In this document: in pieces, positions 1 to 12,677 of the stretch
Numbering within the stretch: the stretch's first letter is position 1
How the letters are laid out: each line of letters opens with the position of its first letter
From: Petrosia ficiformis
Lineage: Eukaryota > Porifera > Demospongiae > Haplosclerida > Petrosiidae
Assembly (NCBI GenBank): GCA_947044365.1
Contig: OX345639.1
Location: 6,505,718-6,569,717, forward strand
Length of the DNA: 64,000 nucleotides
Direction of reading: 5' to 3'
Position numbers and translations under genes: made by a program
Notes under the pieces: generated by a model
What the model saw: the letters and a program-made list of their open reading frames with translations, nothing else
The model's database searches: none
What the model was told of the DNA's origin: nothing

Positions 1-3000
1 CGAAGGAGGAAGAGAGTCTGGAAGAGAATTTAATTCTCAAACATGGTTCAGGATGCTTAGAATCTTCTAGAAACTGAACCAGCTGTATGTATGTAGAATT
101 AAAAAAATATCAAATTATTGATAGTATTATAATACAATATTAAAATTAATTTTTACTAAGAAAACAAGCATTTTGGGTAAGTAAGCTTTCTGTTGTTTAA
201 AATACTGTTTCTGGAATAATAGGTATGGCATATAAAAATTTCTGTGTGTGATGAGAAATAGTGACTTCAAGACACATATGAAACTTCTATAATAATGATG
301 AGATACAAGTATATCATACAGTCTACCTACACTGGTCAGTACTGGTCGGAAATAACCCCCAATCAGCATGAATTAACCATTACTCAGATGAATTAACCAC
401 CTCTCAAATAGTACATATATAGGCTACTGAGACAGAATTAAGTATAAAACTGGATAAACAGTGCTAAATGCAATGTAAACTCCAACCACCACTCTAAATA
501 TCCTGGGCAGAACATTGATCATACATGTCTGTGAATACAAACCTCAGTACCATAATATATATTAAATATCATATTATGAAGTAGTATAAGGCTAGTTCAC
601 ATATTGATGTAAAGGCAGTGTATTAGAATGCGTTTCTGTTTAATTATTCATGTCATAAGCACTAGTTGCTAAAATCTAAAGGTCTGACAGTAAGTAAGAC
701 AACTATAGCAACGCAGAGATAGAAATTGAGACTCAAGATTCTAGACGTCATCTCGTTGTGTAAAACTCAATGCAAGGGCTGTGTCATTACAGAATTTTTG
801 ATACGTTTTGAAGCATGAGGCAAATTGAATCAAAAATGGTTAGTGTGTGCACCATTGGGAATACATCTTGAGCCAACTAACTAAGAGTTAATACTACTAG
901 TGACAATATAATCATAACTAACAGGGCCACTGGCCCAAAGAGAGAACTGTGCAGTGCCAAATAAGAAGCTCAGTGGGCCAATGGTGCATCATATAAGCTT
1001 ATCAAAAACAGTGTCATTATGTGTGCCAAACATTAGCTGGCTTACAGGTTGAACAGAAACTGGAGAAATATGAGGAAGATTTGCTTCATTGTGGTAGAGC
1101 CACTCCCACACTTCAGCAGATGCTACAGTAAAATTAAGATCTGATATAGATCCTTCTGTAGTTACTTCTGCTCTGACAGTTGAGAACCAGAGACTACACA
1201 AATAAACACAAATAAACACAATAAATATCATGTATATACACTAAGTCATATAACATGTATAATCATAATAATAATAATTACTTAATTACATGATTAATAT
1301 TGATTCTTTTTTTGTTGTTGATATGGCCCAACGAAGTTATTTCTAAAGAAGCTTGTGAAACCCAACACCTAGTTGACACATGGTTCATACAGGATTGTAC
1401 TAGTCTGGAGCTGAATGATCTCTTATTTATTCTATATGTGTTATATTCTAAAGCTATATAAATCTGTAAATATGTACAGTTTTTGGATTATTTTCAAATT
1501 CAAATTCTCACAGTTGTTTTTTTTTTTAAGGAATGAGGGATGATCCCAGGTCCTCCCCCCCTCTTTGCTGTATGAAATCAGTTTTTCATTTTAAAGGTTC
1601 TTTTATATTTTTATAGCCTTTCAGGCAAGAAGCTATCCTAATTGCTAGAAGTACATGTTGGCCTATCAAAATTGCACTGCTTATCTTGCTTATATTTGTG
1701 AATGCATACTGCAAGAGAAACACAACTAGAAGGCAGAGAAGAAAGGGAGAATGAGAACTCAGAATTTAGAAGTAAATAGTTAAAAGGTTCTCCCTAAGAA
1801 CTACGTATTAATATTACTTTCTTCCTGCTGGACCTTTCGGTTTTCTAAAAATTGACCAAAAAGCTGGAACTTACAACAAATGATCTGCTGGTAGTACTTT
1901 CCCCAATTGGTCTCGACAACTCTGTACTTCCCTTCGACCAACTCTTCCTTTCAATATATTCTCAACACAATCAAAATACTTATATGGGTCCAATCCACCC
2001 TCATCAAGACTGCAGTACTCTGGACTAGAACTCAAACTATCTGGATCAGTATTGGACCCAGTCTTAGTTTCTTGTTTATCATAACTTTTTCCAGTAGGAT
2101 TGTTCATATATGTATGCACAGGATTGGACTCCAGTATTGCACATGTTAAACCACTAAGAGAACATGAATACTTGCAAACTACTTCTTCGTTACTTATGAC
2201 TGTTTGTGTTTGTGGAGCATGAGCGAATGAGCTCCTAGATCTGTGCACACCTTTTATAGGAGAGAAAGGAGAGGATGAAGGAGACAGCTGCTGTAATCCA
2301 ACTCCATCACCTAACTGAATGTTAGCCATATCTGGATTATTACGACACTTAGCACCTTTTGTTAATCGACCACTTGGTGGATGTGGTGGTTCCAGGCCTC
2401 TGGAAGATTCATCAGTTGTATTAAGATCAAAAGAATAAAACAAGTCACTGCTATTACTCTGTACACTGTCAGACATAAGTTTTCTTGAAGAGATATCCCA
2501 CGGATCAAGTTGTAAGATCTCTTCTTCAACTTTCTTCTTGTTTCTTTCAAAATCTATGTGATGTACAAGTTGTTTCTCAATTGTTTTCATGTCTTGTTGA
2601 GGTATAGGTCTATTGTAACCTGGATTTACAGGAACATGTGGTTGAGTGGAGGGAATGCCCTGTTGAACTGAGTAAATGGAATGGTTGTAAATGTTCATAA
2701 GTAAAATAATAATGTTATATTTATATAGTATGGTATGGTATAAGGATAATGGTGGTTTCTTCATATATAAGTAATAGTTAGAACACACTTTACCATGATT
2801 ACGTGTTTTAATGTAGCACGAGGGTGGGTCAATAAAGGTTGAGTTTACATAATGCACGAGCCGAAGGCGAGTGCGTTATGTAAACAAGACCTTTATTGAC
2901 CGCCCTGTAGATCTTTATATTTAATATTTTAATTATTACACTCTCATCTATAAAAACACATTCACACAAACCATTGCTAATGATTCCTGAAATCAACTCA

Positions 3001-6000
3001 GTTAGTGAATGGACCTGTTGTGGATACAGTAGTAAGTGTAGAGTACCCAGTACGACATCAACATCAAGTTTAGGTCCTGAGATATTCTCACACTGTTTGA
3101 TCTTTACTTTTACATTAACTTCTCCTCCGGCACTAACAATAGGTACTCCATTGTGATCACTATGCATAATATATGAATCTATACAAAGGAATTTTACATG
3201 ATAAAACATAAAAGCCTTAAGTGTTAATGACACTGCAATGACAGTATACAAATATTTTATATGTATCATTAATGTGTTACTTCAATAAGTACAAATAGAA
3301 CACAAACTGAAATTATAGACTTAGTTTCCCTGTTCTTTCTCCTCCTAATAGACAGCCTTAATAGTGTTTATGATATACATGTTATATTAGTAAAATGGCA
3401 TTAGTATTTTGCTTGTGGTATTGTTGATATTGATATTCTAAATAAGGTTGTAATATGATTAATTGTGACATAAATAATTACGATAATTATGGCTCAATCA
3501 ATAACTTGGTATGTTTAATACATTATTATATATACTGACACACTAGTCAACAAAACATGAGTTTAATGTAATTTACACACACGTCTATACTACATACTGA
3601 CCCACAGTATCTGACATGTCTCGAGTACCCAGTTCCATTTTCAGTCCAGACATACAGAGTATCTTAGTAGCAAAATCAGTTGGCTTGGGAAGTGGGATAC
3701 TATCTTCCAATTCTTCGTCCTTATCTTCTTTTTCATTCACTTCCGTATTTGCCATCTCATCAAAAAATTTAATCCTGCAGTAAAAACATGAGTATTCTCC
3801 ATTGATTTTTAAAATACAATTGATCAAATATTTATATATCAGTGCTGTCTTAGTACACAAAATTCTTAATTTAGGCTAAAGTACTCCTTCATAAACCATA
3901 TGATATTTTGTTTTGTTTCATTTCACATATACATGTACATGTATATTCTAATTCACCTGTCTATTTTAAAACTGAGTTCGTTTTCTTTGCTTCCATTTTT
4001 AGACTGATGACATACACTAACTGTAGTGTTCAGCAGTGTAATCTGAACCCTCAACAATACTGTATATATTAAAAGATAATTAATTAGTGTTGTTTTAGTT
4101 AACTGTAACTATAACTTTTAGTAAGGCATCGCAATGTTTAATTAACTAAAACTTAATTAAAAGTCCAATAGCTACAAAAATGAAAAATGGTCAATAATGG
4201 GCACTTTTAGACCCTTTGTAATCGTAATATTATTTTAGCTAATCAACTATGATTGTAACTAAAATTTGAGAAAACCATCATTCTGTAACTATAACTAAGA
4301 AATGGTCTTATTATCATACTAAAACAACATGTTTATGTCACATAGCTATATGAAATTTGAGTTATTGCTTGTTTAACAATTTAGCAAACATCAAAAACAT
4401 AGCTTTCTCCATAATTGTTTTAAGATGCCATCTTCATTTTAATATAAGGTCGCTATATCCTTCTCAAAAGGCCTAATAATCACTTTATATGCTCTGAGGA
4501 CAAAGTTACAAAAACATTTCCATACTCAAAGTTTGTATTGTAAATTATTCTACACGCTAATACCATGGTGTGCTAACTAACTGCACTATGAAACAACAGA
4601 CATAATATTTAATGTAACATGCCTGTTTCAATAGCTTTAGCTAGAACCTCCATTCCTTCAAACCCACTGCCCTCGTCCAAATCTTCATCCTCTCCTGTAG
4701 CAGGTGGAGCTTTCAGTACTTCTTCAGCTAACTGACGACTAAAAAGAAGTACAATTACAACACAAACTACACAAAATAAGATGTACTTCCTTGTGCACTT
4801 TTATACAATCATTATTTAATGTTACATTCTTGTAATAATTATGAAAAAAGGAGATCTTCTGCTAGTACACTGTACATGTACTCTGCTTGATGTGATACAT
4901 ACAGTGATGTACTAATAATTGGAACTGTAATTGGTATCGGCTATTTCTGAAATATGTATTTATGTCCAACATTGCCATCAAAATCTCATGAATATCATTA
5001 TGTGGTTCATTTAGGGTAGGGTTATGGTTCTCTTGTGGTTAGGGTTCAATCAGTATCAAAGTGATGTTAGTCTTTGATGGCAATCTTGGACATCACTCTT
5101 TATTGAAATCTCTATTTAGTGCATCATTGTAAGTAGGATGTACATTCTTTATAACGTACTATCACTGCAGATATTTTGATATGTTTCGACCCATGGGCCA
5201 AATTAGCTCAACACTGGTTAGTGTGTGTGCCATTGGGAAGACACCTTGAGTGAATTAACAAACAGTTAGTGATAATATAATCATGATTAACTGTGCCATC
5301 TCGTGCAAAGAGAGAATTGTGTGGTGCCAAATAAGAAGTTCTTTGGCTTATCACAAACTCTGTATCCAGGGGTGTGGAAATAGTGGGCGAATTGGCCGAA
5401 CATTTCATCACTCTTGTCCTGCTCCCCATATACTTTGTATACAGCTCAGTTTCAATTTACCGGAGATTTATCGGACAACGTCCTGCATGACTGGCTGTTT
5501 CCACACCACTGTCTGTATCACAGTAATTACACCAATAGTCTACTAGCTAATTGCAAAAACAACCTTCACTTGCATTACAAACTAACACACCAAACAGTTT
5601 AGATGTACAACAATATGTAATACAACGTACCTTGTACTCATACTGAAGAATAATGAATCAGTCATAGACACTAATAGGAATAGAATCACAAATATAATAT
5701 CATAATAAAAATGAAGTTGTCAGAATTTGTTTGTGATTGTTGGACTGGAATAGAGAAATGGAATACTTGACTTTAAAAGTCAAAATCAAGAACTTAGAAA
5801 CAAATTATGTATTTACAATGCATGCAGTCAAGCAGATATGTGTTGTTAGGCATGTATGTCACAGTATGCTTATAATTATATGGAAAGAACATAGGCTTGT
5901 TTGTGTGATGTGTAAATCTAAAATAGCAAGCAGCAATCTTTGCGAATCTGATGACAATTGATGTAAACACAATATGAGACAGTTTTAATAATTTATACAA

Positions 6001-8222
6001 GTGTTTAACATTCTTTCAAGGGATGATACTGGACATACACTTTCACTAAACATCATATTGCTCCCCAAGAGCTGAATGATAGCGATATATTATTTGTGAA
6101 AAGGCAAAAGACTTGAAACGTTTCAAGCAGAATGAAGTACACTATGCACATAGATATGGTGTATTGCCTTCTCTGGTGTCAACAATCTTGCCACTCACCA
6201 GTTCTCTACTTCAAAAACAGTCTCTGGCAATCAAGAGGATATTGCTAGTAGTAAAAACACTCAACATCACAATTTATGTGTGTATTAACTCTTAGCTTAT
6301 TTTTCAAATTACTTCCCATTTCCAACACTGGCGACTCTATTGCATATATTTTGGCCACCGTTCACTTTCTCTACCCCAAACTTGGCTCCTTTTCCGACAT
6401 GGAGCACTACTTCTACAAACTTGCTTACCGGGACTCGAAAGTCCCCAAGCGCTTTGTAGGATTAAATCAAATGCAGTGCTCTCCCTCTTTTGACTGGAAC
6501 TGGGGCAAGCAAAATGACCCCACTGCATGTTGGTATCAGCTACACCTACGATTTCAGGTTTTACAGCAAGGGAAATGCCTCAGGTACCCACCAGAGCGCG
6601 TGGGCGGGGTCACTGAAACCACAATTTGCGTGGGCGGTAAGGGGCTGCGCCCCCTTCGAATCCCCATCAACGGAGGGACACCCCCTTTAAAATTCCCCCC
6701 GTACTCGTTATTTAATCCAAAGGGCGGCCGAAAAAGCAGTAACGCTTTTAGCCATTTTCATGGGCTTGTGCCTGACATCAATTACAAGGATTTGGAGGGC
6801 TTTGTAATGCTAGGAACACACTCAGAACCACGTAGGGGTGAAACGTCACATATATGTGACATCAGTGTTCTAAGGGTTAAGACTACTTCTTTGTATTAGC
6901 AGAGATTTCAGATCATCACTTGCAATTGAAATGTATAGGCAGCTATTTTGTATATTATAAGCCTTAAAAAGGTAATTCTATTGTTCACACTTCAAATACA
7001 ATCTGTTTAATATGATTTGAACACATAACATACCCACAATGAGTTGACACTGCTTCATTAGGTATTCATTATTTTGCAACAGTGCTGCAGTAAACACATC
7101 CACATGAATTTAGTGTCAACTCAATATGAATACACAACAACACAAGTGCTAGATGTTAACACTCAGCAGCACATTGTTTTTCAAATGACAGCTGGTTGAA
7201 AGTAACAATCACATACAAACTGGTTGAAAGATATAATGCTCATTATATATGCAATATGGACTTCTGTAATAAGGACATATTTGTCTGTCAGATATTCTAA
7301 CATATAACTTTAAAAATATCATTTTGAATAAGCACACACTAATAGATAACTCTGAAAACTCACCTTGTCCTCCATAGCATGATTGTGATGGTGTTACAGT
7401 GACAGTGAGACCAGACACTTCCACTTTACAGCTGGATCTCATAAGTGATGACCATGGAATTGAGACTGTTATTTGTCCTATGTAACCAGATACAACTTGA
7501 ATTGGGGCACTGACCTCTTCCAAAGCTTCATTAATAGTCTGTAACAACAATACATACATATTATATGAATGTAAGTTGTGTACTTTATGAATAATTAAGT
7601 ATCTGTATGTACACTTTCAACATTAACTACTTGGAGAATTCAAACTACTGACTAGTGAACTATTATATTTGTGAATGCTCAGAGTATGATGGTAGAAATT
7701 ATGCTGAATTGAATAAGATTCAACCTTATTTCTCACCCACGATAATGGTAAAAACTTTAACGTGCATAGATGTCATGAACTCATGCTATACAATATATTC
7801 ACTACAAAACACCTCTATATTATATTATAAACTGAGTTTTGCAATAAAGATTTTGGTTTTATACTAAATGAAGGAATTGAGAATAAAATAATATCTACCA
7901 TCCTCGACACTATACCTAGTTATGATCAACACAGACTGAAGGGTTTATTCAATGTTCTGACCACATCTGACATTGCCAGACAATTTGCGTATTGACAAAA
8001 GGGTATTAGTATTTATAGTTACAATTTAATACACATGAAATGGTACCTACATACCTCCACATTAAGAGGAATATTGCCAACAGATCCAGTACCATTATAG
8101 AGATCTATTGTCAAATCTTCCAAGCTTATCTTTCCTTCTAAGTACTGCCCCAAGTAATGGTGAAGGAGATACCTACAGGCCCGTCTTTTGAGAAATTCAG
8201 GAATAAAGAAAGGCCAAGGCAT
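1..8222 (-). CDS. ATG2: Autophagy-related protein 2 (ATG2), N-terminal part, multi-exon, runs off the left edge
   Basis: ATG2 is a rod-shaped lipid-transfer protein that bridges ER and phagophore during autophagosome growth. The start is the ATG at 8222: the first exon (8222-8055) opens MPWPFFIPEFLKRRACRYLL and continues with HHYLGQYLEG, the chorein-type N-terminus typical of ATG2. Exon 7538-7364 has PIQVVSGYIGQITVSIPWSS and VSGLTVTV. Further exons lie near 4738-4621 (ends EGMEVLAKAIET), 4055-3959 (TVLLRVQITLLNTTVSV), 3777-3600, 3178-2973 (GPKLDVDVVLGTLHLLLYPQ), 2655-1879, 1181-1000 and 92-1. All follow the order of animal ATG2. The intron after 4621 appears to use a GC donor, because only that splice keeps the frame. 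The phase from 7364 to 4738 does not match, so one short exon of about 15 residues is probably missed. Identity is strong; exact splice ends are approximate. Confidence 0.9.
790..985. repeat. Interspersed repeat, family A, copy 1
   Basis: About 190 bp with clear similarity to 5178-5350. Shared blocks include the stretch around GGTTAGTGTGTG, the CCATTGGGAA block and CAAAGAGAGAA followed by GTGCCAAATAAGAAG. It lies at the 3' edge of an ATG2 exon region. No coding potential was recognised. Confidence 0.6.
2818..2908. repeat. Short hairpin element in an ATG2 intron
   Basis: The arms GTCAATAAAGGT and ACCTTTATTGAC, and inside them GTTTACATAATGCAC and GTGCGTTATGTAAAC, are inverted around a GAGCCGAAGGCGAG core. 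This is a foldback of about 85 bp, consistent with a tiny MITE. Confidence 0.6.
4080..4330. repeat. MITE-like repeat rich in TAGTTAACTATAACTATAAC
   Basis: Related stretches occur at 14085-14140, 16185-16270, 27850-28015 and 57278-57433. Each begins near GTTGTTTTAGTTAACT or GTTATTTTAGTTAACC and ends near TACTAAAACAAC, so the ends are inverted relative to each other. It is an interspersed non-coding family inside introns. Confidence 0.6.
4962..5092. mobile_element. Short MITE with inverted termini
   Basis: The left end ATGTCCAACATTGCCATCAA and the right end, whose reverse complement is ATGTCCAAGATTGCCATCAA, match with one difference over about 22 bp. The element is about 131 bp, non-coding, in an ATG2 intron. 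Confidence 0.6.
5178..5350. repeat. Interspersed repeat, family A, copy 2
   Basis: Diverged match to 790-985 in the same orientation. It is followed directly by a different repeat (family B, 5405-5515). Confidence 0.6.
5405..5515. repeat. Interspersed repeat, family B, copy 1
   Basis: About 110 bp that recurs at 22416-22522. Shared text includes CACTCTTGTCCTGCTCCCCA, then TACTTTGTATA, AGCTCAGTTTC and TTTCCACACCACTGT. The two copies sit in introns of different genes. Confidence 0.7.
6289..6876. mobile_element. TTAA-flanked MITE in an ATG2 intron
   Basis: TTAA at 6285-6288 and 6877-6880 flank a 588-bp unit with ends CTCTTAG and, on the other strand, CCCTTAG. The interior is more GC-rich than its surroundings. 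A palindrome GTCACATATATGTGAC lies close to the right end. TTAA duplication is typical of piggyBac-type elements. A 207-residue open frame crosses it, but it shows no recognisable domain and is probably chance. Confidence 0.6.
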
Positions 8223-8437
8223 CTTACACCGATCAAAAACAAAAAAAAAATGTTATGGGAGGGGCCAGGGAAAGGACGTACACGTAATGTAAAAAAAATA
8301 AGCACATCTCGGATCGCATATCGGCGTACGTGCGCGTACGTACCAGAGTGGGAGGGGCTGCAATGCGATGTCGCATCGAAATACACCAGATGTGACATCA
8401 TTGACATGTGATTATTTCCAGTTTGGATGAATCTTTA
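8223..8437. promoter_or_regulatory. 5' flank of ATG2
   Basis: The 200 bp before the ATG2 start is richer in CG than the rest of the window, with CGTACGTGCGCGTACGTACC-type alternating motifs near 8325-8345. It is the likely promoter and 5' UTR of ATG2 by position only. No TATA element stands out. Confidence 0.35.
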
Positions 8438-8441
8438 TTAA

Positions 8442-9320
8442 AAACTGGTAACTTACCAGATTACTAATAATCTGGTAAGTTACCAGTACGAACAGAAGAG
8501 GGTGCACAGAAATAAATATGGCTGTAATAAGAGCATCAATATGGTGATGAAACACAGAGTCACTCTCAGTAAGTATAATTTTTGTCGGATAAAGTATATA
8601 TATATATATAATTATAATAAATATTTAGGATAGTATTGTACATAATTATGCATGCTATTCAAGCATACCAGAAGTACTCAATTCTTAGATTCCAAGCTTC
8701 AATGTACCTAAATCAAGTACTACACGTATTCTGAAAATGAGACCGATTCTAAACTTCCACATCCCTATTTTGGGCAAACTGACACTTTAGATGACAACAG
8801 GGTGTATTGTATGTTTTGTATTGTAGTAAAATGTTAGTAATTAAGTTATCAGAGTCCTCAAGCTCACACTTTATTGTTACTAGTAAATCCATGCATGGAA
8901 TATCATTGTACAAACTCAATAACTGATTGCTAGCAAGACTATGTGCATGCATGACCATGTATTTGTGTGCATATGTGCAGTTCACAAGTACTCATTTAGT
9001 TCTAATTTCCACTGATACCCAATTTCATAAATACTTAACATTGAACTGAGTACAAATGTTTGGTATCACCCATCACTATTAACTGGATGTGAATAATGCA
9101 CTGGTATGTATGATTACACAGGAATGTTTCATCATCACATGAACATATAAAAGTTCATCAATGGGATTCTGATTGTTTTAAAGCACTACTGTTATGTTGC
9201 ATATATGGTTATGGCATGGTAAATCAAGTTTGTTCTCAAGAAAATTCATTACCAAAAAGTGGTATATAAAGTGAAAAGATAACATGCTGGTTTACTAATA
9301 ATCTGGTAAGTTACCAGTTT
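8442..9320. mobile_element. TTAA-flanked MITE with long terminal inverted repeats
   Basis: Flanked by TTAA at 8438-8441 and 9321-9324. The left end AAACTGGTAACTTACCAGAT is repeated inverted at the right end (ATCTGGTAAGTTACCAGTTT). The left end also carries an extra inverted copy, so 8442-8488 alone folds into a near-perfect hairpin. The interior of about 800 bp shows no coding region. Confidence 0.75.
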
Positions 9321-9324
9321 TTAA

Positions 9325-9930
9325 AACCTGTTTTAATTTGGTTAGTATCCTAAGCCTGAAATAATAAAGGCAGACTAGTGGTTAGACAAAGAAGACACCT
9401 GTGTAGTTAGTTACTTGAGTGACTTCATATAACTGTATGTAACAGTGTTTATAGAAAGTTTGGGTCTGGATTGGTACTAAGAACTGTTCGCAATATTGTT
9501 TTACATATGTTGGTTTCCATAGTAACAATGCATTTACTATTTACCATTACAATCTAACAATCTAATCCACTTTCAAACCACCTGTGGTGATTAGAGATTT
9601 ATTACACACAGATTAGAGTGTCCTCCTATATAGAGAGGTTTGTACATGGTTTTATGGCTTCAACTTGCAATTGGTACTGGGTTGGCTTTGCCTCCAAGTT
9701 TGGAAAGGGTGTAGTTTTAAGTTATTCTGGAGTTTTTTTTCTCTATTGGGAGAAATGGTTGGCTATGTCTAGTATAATGTCTTCACATGGAAGTAACAAG
9801 AAGATGTCAGTTTGATAGTCTAGCGTGTGTGCTGCATTGTTTTTCCTCAACCTTGTGAAAAGGTTTGAAGGCTTTCAAAGACCCGTCCATGATTACCTTA
9901 AAGATCTTAGTAATTTGTATTTGTAACTAC
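9325..9930. other. Intergenic, no gene recognised
   Basis: An open frame at 9618-9815 has no recognisable domain and no exon-like context. I see nothing else supportable here. Confidence 0.4.
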
Positions 9931-9936
9931 TTATAA

Positions 9937-10995
9937 TTATTATTGGGATTATTCCCAGAATGTCTAATAGAGTGCTAATTGCTCAAAAGATAATAGAAAA
10001 TGATGTAATGCTTAAACACATCATCATAACAGAGAAAATGAAATCCTACAGCAGAAAAATGGTTCAAATCATCCTTAAGATGTGGTAGACGTTGAATTGG
10101 AGAGAGTAAAAGCGTGTGCTATATCAGCAATTGTTAATCAATTGAACATTTTGGGATTAGACCCATCTGTATCACCTAATTATTGCACATTAAATAGTAT
10201 ATTTATCATCATTACTATGATGGGTTCATACTTGTATTAGCATTTGTGTGTCCTTTGCTTTTACATAAGAAAAAATTGATAGATTCATTTAAATATTTTA
10301 ACTCTGATTTTGGATTTTCTGAAGATGGTGTCAGCCTTGATCTTGGAGTTGTTAACACCTTTCAAGGCATTCTGTCATATCTAGAGAGAGAGAGAGAGAT
10401 CTAATCTGACAATACAGACGTGAAAACGATTACTTTCCAATTTTTTACTAATAGGTAATGCATGATGTATTATGTATCAGAGAAGAATTCTGTACATAGA
10501 GATCTTGCAGCGAGAAACTACATGTAAGATAACTCCTGTTAATTAAAGTTACATTACTATTATTATTAGTATTTTGTGTAGTGGAACATAGCTGAATTTG
10601 TACTGTCTGAAGACATCTAGTACTTGGATGTCATCGGAGATTATTAATGATGGCTTCTATAATGAGAAAACAGATATGGTTGGCGATGACAATGATCCAG
10701 TCAGATGTACCAGTTCTCTTTCAGTGGTCGTATCACTTATACCATGATAGAGTCGTATGTTGGAAAGTTTTCAGTCTTGGCAGGATCCTAGTCTCAGTTC
10801 AAGTGAAGTGGTTCAACTTCTTGGTACTGGAGAAATACACAGCAAGCCCAAAAATTCTGTATGTTCTCAGAAAATGTTAGTTTATTTGAACTATGATTCT
10901 ATCATTTCATAGATGCAATCAATTTTTTACTCCAGATGAAAGACCTTGCTTCACAAACATATTTGAGATTTTGAGTCATGGATGTTTATAGAACC
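9937..10995 (+). pseudogene. Decayed protein tyrosine kinase catalytic domain
   Basis: Kinase motifs are present in order but in shifted frames. Near 10490 the catalytic loop reads SVHRDLAARNYM. Near 10622 comes TWMSSEIINDGFYNEKTDM, matching the substrate-binding loop through subdomain VIII-IX. Near 10760-10875 is VVQLLGTGEIHSKPKNSVCS. Near 10935 is DERPCFTNIFEI, the RP motif of subdomain XI. HRDLAARN marks a tyrosine rather than serine kinase. Frames change between the blocks and stops intervene, so no intact protein can be read. The N-lobe is not clear. A MITE fragment (CCCAGAATGTCTAATAG, 9950-9966) sits at the left edge. It is probably a relic of a receptor-type kinase duplicate. Confidence 0.7.
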
Positions 10996-11345
10996 ATTAG
11001 CCTGACTACATGGATTTTACTCAGTTTTATGTCAGTTGAAAATCTTAAACTGATTTCTGATCAATTTCATTTTTTATATTCTATATATATATACGTAATT
11101 ATAAATTTTCGATTTTTTTTTTCAAGCAAATATATATTATAATTATATGCTATTTTTAAATACTATTCAGCGCTCCATTATTTCTGTAGATCATTTATTA
11201 TATGTATATATATATAATTACATATGTTTGTTTTAAACTATGATACTGTATATCGATTAGTTATGACACATGTAGATATTGGTTATGATAATTATACGAA
11301 TATTGAATAACCGTTAAAATTTAAAATAGTCACGTGTTTTATAAG
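10996..11345. other. AT-rich intergenic stretch
   Basis: Very AT-rich with several TATATATA runs near 11084-11215. No gene or structured repeat was identified. Confidence 0.5.
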
Positions 11346-11349
11346 TTAA

Positions 11350-11962
11350 GGTTGTAGTCTTTTCCGTGGGCGGATGCTACTCCAATCAGTTTCTAGTCTT
11401 GCAAGCTTCTTGCTGCATACAATCTGGTTCCATTCTGTATTTTTTGGAAGCCACACCCACCCGGGGGTATAATTATTGGGCCTAAATGTTTTGACTGATA
11501 GTTTATTTTCAGAAACAAAGCTAAGCACGGCCCACGGGTGGTGGAGGGGGCGGTGGGTGGGAAACAATGGCGGGTAACTGTAGTTGCTCTCTGAGAAAGA
11601 TCGGAGTTTGATAGTGCCTAGAAAGGTAGATTTTATGGTTTCAGTGGAAAGCTACAGAATTCAGCTTTCTTCAGCCTCTTGTAACTATAAAAGTAAAATG
11701 AATTTCCAGAAAACGGCTCTATTTGTTTTCTCTAAATGCATTGTACTTGGTGCACGCCATGATTGGTGGGCGTGGCTTTCTCCGTTTTGTACTTATTAAG
11801 ATGGCAAAAATGGACATTTTATATATGTTTTATCAATTCCAGGACCCTATAAAGGTGATTAGAAGATATGAAGGTTGCCATTACACCAGGTTAGAGTCAT
11901 ATTATATAATATTCTATTTTGAAACTGATTGGAGTCGCATCCGCCCACTCCCTAGTACCACC
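11350..11962. mobile_element. 613-bp TTAA MITE, copy 1
   Basis: TTAA at 11346-11349 and 11963-11966 flank the unit. The ends are inverted: GGGCGGATGCTACTCCAATC on the left matches the complement of GATTGGAGTCGCATCCGCCC on the right, and imperfect pairing covers about 43 bp in all. It contains no intact transposase and is probably a non-autonomous piggyBac-type element. It differs from the copy at 12013 by about one base (near 11524). Confidence 0.85.
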
Positions 11963-12012
11963 TTAACAGTTAAACTTAGCAGTATCATTAATTAAGAAAG
12001 TTAACATATTAA

Positions 12013-12625
12013 GGTTGTAGTCTTTTCCGTGGGCGGATGCTACTCCAATCAGTTTCTAGTCTTGCAAGCTTCTTGCTGCATACAATCTGGTTCCATTCTG
12101 TATTTTTTGGAAGCCACACCCACCCGGGGGTATAATTATTGGGCCTAAATGTTTTGACTGATAGTTTATTTTCAGAAACAAAGCTAAACACGGCCCACGG
12201 GTGGTGGAGGGGGCGGTGGGTGGGAAACAATGGCGGGTAACTGTAGTTGCTCTCTGAGAAAGATCGGAGTTTGATAGTGCCTAGAAAGGTAGATTTTATG
12301 GTTTCAGTGGAAAGCTACAGAATTCAGCTTTCTTCAGCCTCTTGTAACTATAAAAGTAAAATGAATTTCCAGAAAACGGCTCTATTTGTTTTCTCTAAAT
12401 GCATTGTACTTGGTGCACGCCATGATTGGTGGGCGTGGCTTTCTCCGTTTTGTACTTATTAAGATGGCAAAAATGGACATTTTATATATGTTTTATCAAT
12501 TCCAGGACCCTATAAAGGTGATTAGAAGATATGAAGGTTGCCATTACACCAGGTTAGAGTCATATTATATAATATTCTATTTTGAAACTGATTGGAGTCG
12601 CATCCGCCCACTCCCTAGTACCACC
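12013..12625. mobile_element. 613-bp TTAA MITE, copy 2, immediately upstream of the oxidase gene
   Basis: Same 613-bp unit as 11350-11962, with its own TTAA at 12009-12012 and 12626-12629. It ends 52 bp before the oxidase start codon, so it must lie in that gene's promoter or 5' UTR. The separate TTAA pairs argue for two insertions, or duplication including the flanks. Confidence 0.85.
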
Positions 12626-12677
12626 TTAAATCAAGTATACTTACTATCTATGGTAATAAAGTTACCATCCTGCTATT

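Noticed and set aside
6276..6899. 207-residue plus-strand frame in an ATG2 intron
   Set aside because: It coincides with a TTAA-flanked MITE, has no recognised domain and no splice context.
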